Both the position numbers and the translations under genes were made by a program. A DNA stretch of 64,000 nt from assembly GCA_019054805.1 (NCBI GenBank), contig JAHQIY010000007.1, positions 5,151,501 through 5,215,500 on the forward strand, in the 5' to 3' direction. The stretch is from Brachionus manjavacas. Its lineage: Eukaryota; Rotifera; Eurotatoria; Ploima; Brachionidae. This document shows positions 54,236 through 64,000 of this stretch, in pieces. Numbering within the stretch: the first letter of the stretch is position 1; every line of letters starts with the position of its first letter. The notes below the pieces were generated by a model. That model searched no databases. It was not told the origin of the DNA and saw only the letters and a list, made by a program, of their open reading frames with translations.

Positions 54236-54547
54236 CAGAGCTGGTCAAAAGTCAAACTTTAAAGTCAGAATCGTTAAAAGTCAAAGTCTGACTTTGACTT
54301 GAGTCCACTCAAGTCAACTTAATAATTTTCAGGCTATAACATTAGACCTCATCATTCTATATTAGCACCAAATTACAGAAAATTAACAATGATAAAATTT
54401 AATTTAAAAACATTGAAATTCGAGAACTAAATTTTAATTAAAACAAAAATTTATAAAAAAAAATTTTAGTTTTGGTCACAGTCCAGACTTGACTTCAAAA
54501 AAATAAAATTTAAAGTCAAAGTTCAGACTTTACTTTGATATATCTGT
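54236..54547. mobile_element. AAGTC-repeat element related to the 35855 hAT family
   Basis: Starts CAGAGCTGGTCAAAAGTCAA and contains many AAAGTC/GACTTT words on both sides (CAGACTTGACTTC, AAAGTTCAGACTTTACTTTG) in inverted arrangement. Outer ends and target duplication are degraded. Confidence 0.45.
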
Positions 54548-55444
54548 GAATAAGATAAAAATTTAGAATAATTTAATTTAATATTACTAAGCTTAATAAT
54601 TAATATTACTTTAAATAATCCATAATTCATTATCAAAATTATCTTAAAATTGAAAATTAAAAAAATTTAAATAAAGTTGTTTAAAAAGCATTCTAAGTAT
54701 CTCGATATTTTTAGACATTTCGAGATTATTTAAAAAGCTTATTTCGTTTTAAAATTAACATAAAAGTCATATGAAACATATAAAAATAAAAAATTAATTA
54801 TTAATTTATAATTAAATAGTTTGATTGACAATATTAAAAATTTAATGAAATCAATTGACGTAGGAGTTTAAGATCGCTGACATTTATTTCCAAATATTCG
54901 TCAATTGAAAATCAGTGTATTGATCAATGTAGATGTTACTTCTTTTTTTTCTCTAATTAAAAAACGCTTTAATTTGAAAAACGTAAGAAAAATAAATAAA
55001 ATAATATAAGTAAGGTAGTAAAAACCCAGCAACTTGTCTAAAATTCAATTAAGTATATAAACATATTTATTTTCAATAGCAAAAATAAAATTGCCAACTG
55101 ATTTTAAATGATAAATCATGAATTTTAAAAAAAAAATGTTTAGAAAAAAAACTACGCGTATAATATTTTTAAATAACAATAATATGCAATTTAAAAACTA
55201 AAATACATTAATTAATAATTTAATTGCTTCTAAATACAAGAAGAAAAAATAAATTTTTTAAATTTTTAAATTAAAATCTTTTTGCTTAGTATTTTTTTTG
55301 ACATGCGTTTGATACTTGAGTGCAATCCCCAGAAAATATTGTTTGTAATTTTATATTAAATTTGCGTACGGCAAACAATTTAAACATTATAAAACAAGAA
55401 ACAACGCTTGTTTAATTTTATTTTAAAATATTTATATTTTTTAA
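54548..55444. other. AT-rich spacer, nothing recognised
   Basis: No gene or structured repeat seen before the hammerhead-like tandem units. Confidence 0.4.
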
Positions 55445-56470
55445 ACCCGCTTCTATTTTAGATGAGTTTTTATTAAAAAAGCTGATATTGTAATTTATTT
55501 AATTTATTCATATAATTATTCTTTTAATTTAGTTAACACGATTCCCTAAATCGGAGTTGCGTCTCGGGCCAACTCTCATCAGAAATTTGAAAAACAAAAT
55601 CAAGTTGCTGCCGACGTCGTTTTATGTCAAACCATGGTTAATTTTAGTTTTAATTTATTTTGAATGATTTTAAACCTGGAACATCCTTAATTTTTAAAAA
55701 AACAAAACTTAAAAATTTTTCTTAATATATTATCTGACTAGTCTATTATTAAATTAAGGAAATTTACTAAAATAAAAAAAAAATTAATAAATAGAAAAGT
55801 AAAATCAATCTAAGATAAAATTTTACTATTAAAAGAGTAAAATTGAATTGATTAATAAAATTTCTTTAAAAGTAAAATATTAAAATTGAACTTTTTGAGA
55901 ATTATCTAAAATATTAAAATAGTATTTTATTTTTCAACTAGACATAAATCCATATTTTACCAAATATTTAACTCGTTTCTATTTTAGATGAATTTTTATT
56001 AAAAAAGTGTTGTTTTTGTTTAAAAATATCGTTATTTTTTTCTTTTAATTCATACAATTTTTCTTTTCATTTAATTAACAAGATTTTTTAAACGAGAGTT
56101 GCGTTTCGGATCACGTCCTTTCAGAAATTTGATAAAACAAAAAGAAGTTGCTACCGATGTCTTTCGCTAAGTCAAACTATGGTCAATTTTAGTGTTAATT
56201 TTCTTAAAATGATATAATTTTGAAACTGGACAATCCTTAAGAATACTTTTATTTTATTTTTCAAAATATTAAAAATTTTTTATTCAAATAATCGAAGAAA
56301 AGTTTTTAAAAAATTTTGTGCATAACTCAATTTTTCAGGATCTTAAAAATTGCAACTTAAAAATTTGTATTAATATATTATTTGACTAGCTATTATTTAA
56401 TTTTAGAAAATTTTCTAAAAAATTATAATAGTAAAATAGTAATTTGTTTGTCAACTGGACATATTTCTAA
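55445..56470 (-). repeat. Tandem pair of about 520-bp units with hammerhead-ribozyme-like cores
   Basis: Units start at 55445 and 55969 with a shared C-C/T-C-G-C/T-TTCTATTTTAGATGA motif. They run in parallel through a GC-richer core and end with a shared CAACT(A/G)GACATA motif. On the minus strand the core of unit 1 (55582-55546) contains TTTCTGATGAGAG then CCCGAGACGCAACTC. Unit 2 (56124-56090) contains TTTCTGA, a GGA-CGTGA-TCC hairpin, then GAAACGCAACTCTCGT. Together these give the hammerhead order CUGAUGA - stem II - GAAA - short stem III (ACG/CGU). Tandem units with short-stem-III hammerheads are known from Penelope-like elements and animal retrozymes. Both copies are diverged. A third unit start occurs near 57189. 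Confidence 0.55.
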
Positions 56471-57687
56471 CTAAATATGAAAAAAAAATTAATTTTTACT
56501 CATTAATTAGTAAAAGAATTAATTTAAAATATTCAAATTAACTAATACTCTGATAAGTATAGAGTACTGACTTTAATCCAAACAATTCTGAAAATTCATT
56601 CGAAACAAAGCCTGAAAAATATTTAAGATGACATCCAAAAAAATAATTAAAAAAAAAACAAGAATAGTACAGTGGTGTGAATTTTTTATTTAATAAGCCA
56701 AAGATTTTGCACGTTATTTTTTATTTTTTTTCAAAATTAAGATAAAGTAATGATAATGAATCTGTTAATGCAAGCTGAGAAGAAACCGACAAACTAAAAT
56801 ACAAATTTGAAGAGTTTTGTTAGAAAATATGTGATTGTTCTTAGTATAATAAAATAGTTCAATTTGATAAATTTATTTTGTTCATTTTCTGTTCATTTGA
56901 ATAAAAGTTTTATAATAATTCAATTTTTTAAAATTATTAGAAGCCAATTAGAAGAAAAAATTAAAGAGAAATAATTATGGCCCATAATTTTCCTCATCGC
57001 TATTTTTAATAAAATCTCTTCTAGATTAGAAGCTGGTGTAGCCAGTCAGGGTCTGTGGCAAAGAACTGGTTAAGGATTTCGGGTGAGCAGAAAGTTATGG
57101 TCTTTTTAATAAATTAGTCTTAACTTTTATTTAAGGATTTATTTTTAATAAAATAAGCGGTGGAGAAATTATGGCACGATTGACTGCACCCGCTTCTAAT
57201 TTAGATACATTTTTATTATAAAAGCAAAACATCAATTGCCAATAACTATCTTTATTTTTACTTTTGAAAGAAAATTTTTAATGCACAAAATCTGTTTTTT
57301 AATCGCCTTGAACATTGTTGACATTTTAAAATTTTTTAAATATTCTGAAAATATTATCTAAATTATTTTATTTAAAAAGCAAATCTTGTTTTAAGATTTT
57401 TTGTACCCTTTTAGTCCTTAATGTAATAAAATAAACCGATCTTTTAAAGTTAAATTTCATTCTTTTTAATTAATAACTAGTCAAAGATGTAAATTAATTT
57501 TGATTTTTTCTTTCGTTCATAAAAAGTTGAATAAATATTTACAATCAATTCAATAAATAAAAAATATGGTCACGTAATTCTTCAGTTGAAGCATGTTTGA
57601 TTTGATGTCAATAAGAAAATATAAAAAAAAATTTAATTCTTCTATGCTTTATTATTTTTTTAATAAACATATTAAAAAATTTAACTC
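56471..57687. other. Spacer downstream of PTCD2
   Basis: AT-rich. About 57189 (CCCGCTTCTAATTTAGATAC) repeats the first 35 bp of the hammerhead-like units and then diverges. Nothing else recognised. Confidence 0.4.
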
Positions 57688-59049
57688 TCACAATGGCCTT
57701 TTGCACAAATCACTCAAATCAAAGCTAACAAATCTATTGTCATTATAAATTAACTTTTTAAACAGCTCGAATTTTTCTTTGGTTTGACTTGACGATTCCA
57801 AAAATTCAGAACTCTTAATTTGCTCCTCGAGAACACAAAAAGTAGTTCTAAAAAAACGACCCTCAAATCTGTTTTCATTTGGATCCAGTTTGGAGTTAAT
57901 TATATTTTCTACAATTCGCAAAGCTTCCTCAATGAATCCAATTTTGCTCAAGGCTATTATCTAAAAAAATCACTAATTCATAATTTTAAATCCATTTTTT
58001 TAACTCACAGACAAATTTAGCCCTAAAGTGGAGTTCAAATTATCAAATTTTGACACCAGCTTCAAAGCATATTCTGGCTCATTTTGATTTATTGCAAGCA
58101 AAAAACATCTAGGTAACGAGGTATTCACAAATTCAAGTCTGCTCACTCTTATCATATCAATTATCTTCTTCATTTTATCCATCGCTTCTTTAGTATTCTA
58201 AAAAGAAAAGAATAATTTAAATAATCGCATCATTTTCTTGAATTTTTACCATCTTATACAATGCTATGGACACTAGAACAAACTGGTCATGAGGAAATAT
58301 GAATTTATTAGTCGATCTCGACTTTGGATCCTTGTATTGATTGAGATATTTTTCAAATAAATCCAGAACTTTTTCATATTTTTTTTCTTTTAATAGTTTA
58401 TCCATAAGGATCAGTTTTGGATATCCGGATTTGAAAATTTGGTTTAGCTCCTTTAGAAATAAATAAAATAATGAATAAAATCAAATTTCTAATTAACTTA
58501 CCTCATCATTTAAAATTTTTATGCCCAATTCAGAGTGATCCAGTATATAGACTAATCTCATTAGCTGCGTTCCGAGTCCATCTAGTTGCCGTGTTGGAAT
58601 TTTAGTGTGCTCTAAAAGCCTTTCAAAATATTTTTTTTCTATCTAAACAGAAAAATGTAGTCTTACAATTTAACTGCTTTGGTCACCAAGTTTATGTCTT
58701 CACATGTTTTGGAAAGAAACAAAATTTGATTCACATCCTTAAGGTCAAAATTTGCAGATGAATGACTGACTAAATCAAGAATTTTTTGTTTGATGAGAAC
58801 TAGTAAATTTAAAGGAGACTTTTTTTTGAAAAAAATAGATCTAAGTTACCTGAATCATTTTTAAATTTTTTTTCGTGAAAATCGATCTCGTTTTTGAACT
58901 TATCTAATTTCAAAAATGATTCTTTGAAAACAAATCTTTTGATGGGATTATTTGGGTCTGAAAAACGAAAGGTTATTTTCTTTCCATTTTCAAAGTTTAA
59001 ATTTACCTCGTAATAGTAGAAATTTGAGAAATTTATTTAAAATTATCAT
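57688..59049 (-). CDS. PTCD2: PTCD2, mitochondrial pentatricopeptide repeat protein, seven exons
   Basis: Exons on the minus strand: 59049-59007, 58957-58850, 58799-58675, 58642-58502, 58450-58250, 58197-58009 and 57960-57688, giving 359 residues (human PTCD2 is about 390). The start MIILNKFLKFLLLR is basic and hydrophobic without acids, as expected of a mitochondrial presequence. Collinear matches to human PTCD2 run throughout: NQILFLSKTC for the helical block LITLLHLCES, LILMDKLLKEKKYEKVLDL for FNILMDMLFIKGKYKSALQV, HDQFVLVSIALYKM for KDTYVLAFAICYKL, and PRCFLLAINQNEPEYAL for SCFAVALALNQNEMAKA. PPR-type helix pairs fill the centre. PTCD2 is needed for maturation of mitochondrial cytochrome b mRNA in mammals. 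One junction (exon 3 to 4) works only with a weak GTTAAA donor and a 32-bp intron; the stronger GTAAGA donor 8 bp on breaks the frame. Confidence 0.88.
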
Positions 59050-60828
59050 TTTATTTTAGTTCTAAAAAATTCAGAATTAAAAACAAATTTTGTATGATAA
59101 GAAAAATTGTGCATAAATTTAAAATTTTTTTAATTTATTTTTCAAAACTAAACATAAATGTGCTTAATTCAAAAGATATTTAGAGATAAAATTTAAGCAG
59201 AACTGATTGTTGCAAAACTGAATTTTGAATAAAATATTTACACTTTATATTTTCATGAAAAATTTTAATCAATATTAAGACTACCTATTGTTGTATATTT
59301 TCAACTGGTAAAAAATATTTTAGAAGTCATTTTAATTTTTTACCCGAATAAGAACGTTTTAACAATAATTGGTTATTAGAATTTATTTGCAACAAATTTT
59401 GCATAGTGTCCACATTATAAATGAGACAGGTAGAAAAAAACACAAAATAACAATAATTCAAAATTCAAATTTTTTAATTTTTCAAAATTTTTTTTGCAAA
59501 ATAAAATTAAGCCATTTGAATAAAAATTTAAAAAATAATCTCTTTCTCTTTCGATCTACTTTTGGTCTATTAAAAAACTATATTGTATAAATTATATCTA
59601 GGAAACAAATTTACTATGGTAATTTAGGAAAAAAATGTTTCCAGGTCCATTGGGTTACTAAATTACAGGCCCAGTTAGTTTAAAAATCACAAGATTCAAG
59701 TCAAGGTCAAGTCCTGATTTTTTCAAGAATCCGAGCCAAAAACTTTCGCATTTATTTATACCTTACGCATTGCAAATTATTTAAGGTGAGTCTAAAATTT
59801 TGTTGTTTTTGATAATTTTAAATTTATTAATAATAAAAAGGTGAAAATATCTAATCTTTAATATGTAAACTATTATCTCATATGACTTTTAGTCATTTAT
59901 CAGAAAGAAATCACTTTCAATCCTTTTACTAAATTAACTTGCCGATCATAGAAGGATATTTTTCCAGAATTGTACCATAATAAGTAAAATTAAGTCTTTT
60001 TAAAGTCTTGTAAAATCTTGACTTTGAAACAAATTCAAAAATTAATTTCCACTTAAAAATCAAGTATTTTTAAAATAAAAATTAATGACTGACTTTTCCT
60101 AAAAAAAATTTCAAGCCATATGAATTTAGACTCAAAATTCATTTGACTACAGGCTTTGGAATATATTATATTTTAATTTCTAATTGTTCGCAATGGAGCT
60201 CTGCATTAATAGCATGACCATCTGGAACAAGCTCAAAGTGAACTTCTTAAATCTCCTGCCAAGCGTAGATTTTTATTTCTCTAGATCTTTTTTTTCTTAA
60301 TAATTTTCTATTTTAAAAAATTTAGTCGAATTTTTTAAAGCAAATTAATTAATTAATCTAAGTACTTTAATCCTATTAGAGCAGACGAAAGATCATTTAA
60401 ATAGAGAAATAATTCTTTAAATAAGTTTTATAAAACGTTTATCACTTCAACAGCAACTCAAATGGTTATGTCCTATTTTGGGGAAAAATTTAAAAATTTT
60501 TTATTTGAAAATAATAATTTACAGTATTTTAACTTTTTTCAAAAAAAATTTATTACAATATGAAATAAAGCTTAGTCCCCTTCTTTTATTAATAACTTAA
60601 AATTTAGTTTTGGGCCTAAAAGGGATGCTTAATAGCCTTCTGCAATAACTTATATTATTAATTTTTCAAGAAAAATTGATTATATTATTTGACAGACTAT
60701 TGACAGGCTTAACAGCATTTATATTTTAAAATTCACCGTAAATAGAGTTATTTCCATAGTGATAGCAATCATTAGCAAAAAATATTTGAAATTTTTTACA
60801 ATCGCTTTTTGTAATTTCCACAAATTTT
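59050..60828. other. Divergent intergenic region between PTCD2 and the DHHC gene
   Basis: 1.8 kb that should contain both promoters. About 59664-60160 holds AAGTC-type repeat sequence (CCAGTTAGTTTAAAAATCAC, CAAGTCAAGGTCAAGTCC) from the hAT-like family at 35855. No exon recognised. Confidence 0.45.
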
Positions 60829-63596
60829 ATGTTTGTTCTACCTGATTTACCGAATAATCTTTGCTCAAAGCTGGTTTATTATCTAGAGGACTTTGCTTGG
60901 CCCTCGAAAAAACCCGTATTTACTCTAAAAATCCGACAGGCACAGACAATGGAAAATTTCAAGCCAAAGCAAATGGTCTCAATTGATTTAATGACCATTT
61001 TTGGCGTAGTCAGATCCAAGTAAATCCCAAAAAACACATTTAAAATAAATATTAAAAAAAATTCAGTAAACTATCTTTGGTTGAACAATTTGTTGCTCAA
61101 AAAGGTGTCAACATTCTAAATGAGTTTGATCCAGAAGGATTTACACCTATGCATTGGGCGGTGTATGACGGTTCGCTGGAAACCGTCCGGTATTTGCTAA
61201 ACAACAATGCGATTCATGATTCTTCTTCAAATAAGGCCAATCAATCTCCATTGCATTGGGCTTGCGCTAAAGGTAGACTTGAAATGGTTTCACTTCTGGG
61301 TAAGGTTTAAATTAGTTATCTTTTTGGTCTATAGTGATAGGTGACCAGTTGATCACATAATGTGACTAAAAATGTAAAAGAATTCAAAATCACCAGTTTT
61401 AAGTTTTAATTTTTTTTAGTCATATGTATTTTAAACACTTTTTGTTCAAAGTAATTATCTTAGGACACTTACTTATTTCTTCTTTAGCTTCAACTGTGTA
61501 TTTTGGTTTTTTTAAGTGTCTGCTTTTCATACAGCAAGCTTTTTAATATAACGCTGTCTAATTTTACTTCTTACATTTTCTTTTTTTATTTTATCTATGT
61601 TTTCCTCATGTGAAATATAATATCTATTATGCTCAAAAATGAATTATATTCCATCAACTAAAATTATATTTTTAAAAGTTTGAATCCTCAAAAATTGTTT
61701 TAAAAAGACAATGAAAAATATATCGAATGTTAAATAACTATGTAACCAAACAAAAAAATAGGTGATCACTTTATGGTCACATATTTCTAACCCCTTGTTG
61801 TTGGGTGAGGGGTACTGATCACATGATGTGACCAAGTGGTAACCTATCACTATTGACCCTTTTTTTAAATTTAAAAAAATAATTATTTTTACAGTTGAAA
61901 AAGGAATAAATGTCAATCAGAAAGACAATAAAGGATACACGCCTCTGATAACAGCTTCTCAGTTTGGATATGCGGCAATTATCACTTATTTAATTAGTCT
62001 TGGCGCTGATTTGGATGCTGAAGACAATAATGGAGACAATGCGCTGCACTGGGCTGTTTATAAAGGTGTTTTTTTTAATTTTGAAAAAAAAATTTATGAA
62101 GAAAAAAAAAAACTTATTTCTAGCTCATCCCGATGTTACTCGGCTTTTAATTCTTTTTGGCGTAAATCCGAAAACTATCGACAAATTTGGCCAGACAATT
62201 CTTCATCTGGCTTGTTTGAGTGGAAATTTGAACATAGTTCAACAATTGATTGAACAAGATTTTATTGACTCACAAATATGTGACAGAAATGGAAAGAAAG
62301 CAATTGACTTGGCACGCAATCGTGGATATTCTAGCCTGGTTGACTATTTGGAAAGGCATGAGAAAATAAGAAGAAAAAAATCCTTTGAAACAAAATTGAA
62401 AATGCTGTTTTTCGGTCCTGTCGGAAACTCAAAATGTGTTTTTTTGACCATTCAAGCTTTATACATATTTTACGAGTATCCTATTTATCTTTTTCGAGTT
62501 TTGCCAGACACTTGGTCTGAGCACATGTATCTCAATTTATTTTTTATTTTAAATAGTATTTTAATGTGGTTTTTTTATTATTCAGTACATTTATCTGAGC
62601 CTGGTTTCTTAAGACAAAACACAACCGAGTATCACAGCTTTTTGAAGCAATTACTGACACAGTCAAGTCAACTTACACCCGCAGAATGGACCAAAAACTT
62701 GGCTAGGCTGTGCCACACTTGCAAAGCTATCAAGCCATATCGGGCTTCGCATTGTAGAGCGTGTAATCGATGCATTCTGGCTTATGACCATCATTGTCCC
62801 TATATTCAAAATTGCGTTGGATACAAAAATAGACCGCAATTTTTTTTCTTTGTTCTTAGCACGACAACTCTTCAACTCTTGTCCTTGTATTTTGTCTACA
62901 TTCTTTATTCGAAATCAATGGATAAGTACATTGATTATCCGGGCGCAATAATGATTTTTCTTTTTGCGATAATGGCTGTGGTTCTGCTTTTTCAAGCGGT
63001 AAGTTTTAAATAGATTTTTGCTTTGGGTCTTTTGAGGTTATGAGTTAAAATTATTTTTATTAATTTTATTGAAATGGATAAAAAAATTTCAGATAATTAA
63101 TCAATTTTATTAACAAGGTAAAAATAACTAGAATAATGAATTTTTTTCATTTCGAGTTTTTGGTCATCTATTTTATTCTCTAAACTTGTAATTCGGTTAA
63201 ATTTTTATTTTCAACTATTAGATATTTTTTTCTGATTTTTATTTATCTTGGGTCCGATAATAAAGTTTTAATAAAAAATCAAGTGAAAGATTTGAAAAGG
63301 AAATTAATTTTTAATTTTTTTGAAAAAATTATTTCTAGAAAAAATACTCAAAAGGCTCAATTTTTCTAATGATTAAGATTGATGATTTTTTTTAGACTTT
63401 TTCTGTTGCTTCTAATTATACTGCAAATGAAACAGTAAAAAAAAGTAAATATGATTACTTCAAACGAGCTGATGGATCGATTAAAAATATATTCGACAAA
63501 GGTCTTTGTTATAACATTAAATATTATTTTCATTTAATAGAGCCATCTTATTTGGAAACTGAAGAATTTTCTAGATCAAATGGACACATTGTCTAA
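60829..63596 (+). CDS. Ankyrin-repeat DHHC palmitoyltransferase (ZDHHC13/17-like), five exons
   Basis: Exons 60829-61019, 61067-61299, 61895-62065, 62124-62998 and 63396-63596 are all GT-AG and in phase, giving 556 residues. S-acyltransferases of this type move palmitate to cysteines of substrates at Golgi or other membranes; the ankyrin domain binds substrates. About six ankyrin repeats occupy residues 75-280 (FTPMHWAVYDGSLETVRYLL, QSPLHWACAKGRLEMVSLL, NALHWAVYK, QTILHLACLSGN). Hydrophobic segments lie at about 299-324 and 333-352, then an SEPG motif in place of DPG. The Cys-rich domain CHTCKAIKPYRASHCRACN follows, with active site DHHCPYIQNCVG (Cys about 423), and two more hydrophobic segments. 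A T-A-N-E follows TM4, like the family TTxE. Four membrane segments instead of the six of ZDHHC17, and a short tail, make it a compact member. The exact start (60829 or Met at 60949) is uncertain. Confidence 0.88.
61331..61853. mobile_element. MITE in intron 2 of the DHHC gene
   Basis: Inverted ends ATAGTGATAGGTGACCAGTT and the complement of ACTTGGTCACATCATGTGAT (reading CCTATCACTATT at the right end), with repeated GATCACAT/ATGTGAC motifs just inside both. About 520 bp, no coding capacity. A short TA-type target duplication is possible but not resolved. Confidence 0.65.
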
Positions 63597-64000
63597 AAAG
63601 ATACTTTTTTATTTAATTTTAATAAAAGCAATAAAAAGCTAATTTTTTTATTTAAAAATTCAATGATTAAAACATCGAAAAGAATTATGTATGTTAACTA
63701 ACAGATCGTTATGTTTTATAAGAATTATTTGAGTCCAGATAATCTTTGGAACAATGGTTAACCAAAAATTAAGTCTTTATTGTTCAAATAAAATCGAACA
63801 CAAATTTAAAATTTTCTGGGAACCGCATCAAATAAAAAGCAATATGAATAAAAAACTTTCTGATAATTTTTATTCTAGAAGTTTAAAGTCATCACAGTTA
63901 ATTGCTATAAAATTGGTAAGATGTTCTCAGAATAACCCAGTATCACTTTCTTCTTATCATTTTTTGACAAAAAATCAGATTTTTCAATTTTCTGAAAGTT
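63597..64000. other. Downstream flank of the DHHC gene
   Basis: AT-rich with AATAAA-type polyadenylation words soon after the stop (about 63622). A possible coding stretch may begin near 63790-64000 (+; TTGTTCAAATAAAATCGAAC, CACAAATTTAAAATTTTCTG) but the window ends before it can be judged. Confidence 0.3.

Noticed and set aside
1-64000. CRISPR arrays, operons or bacterial-type features
   Set aside because: Spliced genes, animal protein families and eukaryotic transposons show that this is an animal genome; no regularly spaced repeats were seen.

Overview
This is a very AT-rich animal genomic window. Protein-coding genes are split by GT-AG introns, some only about 48-60 bp long. It is full of degraded non-LTR retrotransposons and small DNA transposons. 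The conserved genes are plainly metazoan: BDP1, PTCD2, an ankyrin-DHHC acyltransferase, a USP16/45-type deubiquitinase, a class A GPCR, a Ly6/quiver-like protein and a CXorf65/C22orf15-like protein. Base composition, tiny introns, families of secreted EB-module proteins and many jockey/CR1-like fragments suggest a monogonont rotifer of the Brachionus type. That placement is inference, not proof. Gene density is low and most of the window is repeats and featureless AT-rich DNA. No LTR retroelement or other virus-like element was recognised.

Layout. 0-10 kb: first exon of BDP1 (minus), a hAT remnant, LINE pieces, a single-exon 415-residue orphan with an N-myristoylation-type start (minus), and a four-exon secreted Ly6/quiver-like protein carrying a Pro/Gln/Tyr repeat (minus). 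10-17 kb: a CXorf65/C22orf15-like gene (minus), whose likely last exon lies 5.8 kb away across an intron full of transposon debris; its promoter has an RFX X-box-like palindrome. 17-20 kb: no genes. 20-33 kb: a cluster of four genes for secreted EB-module (Cys-rich) proteins. Two are partly duplicated PAN-plus-EB genes (A and B, both minus); their 5' halves are nearly identical, and B carries a one-base loss in exon 1. Two are short Ser/Glu-repeat EB proteins (C minus, D plus). The D promoter and first codons are copied as a 140-bp inverted repeat. 33-37 kb: a TIR element with a transposase-like scrap, a tRNA-derived SINE, and a clean hAT-type element with an 8-bp target duplication. 37-38 kb: an intronless class A GPCR (minus). 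43-48 kb: a USP16/45-like gene (plus) with a possible 48-bp cassette exon. 49-50.8 kb: a jockey-like LINE followed by a palindromic MITE. 55.4-56.5 kb: two tandem repeat units carrying hammerhead-ribozyme-like cores (minus). 57.7-59 kb: PTCD2 in seven exons (minus). 60.8-63.6 kb: an ankyrin-DHHC palmitoyltransferase in five exons (plus), divergent from PTCD2.

The genes do not form one pathway. Two themes stand out. One is the locally expanding family of small secreted Cys-rich proteins at 20-33 kb, shaped by partial duplication and probable gene conversion. The other is repeat biology: several hAT-like families, a tRNA-derived SINE, LINE 3' ends that share stem-loop tails, and the hammerhead-like tandem units, which resemble the ribozyme-bearing repeats of Penelope-like elements and animal retrozymes. 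All splice models were built by hand from GT/AG sites, reading-frame phase and homology.
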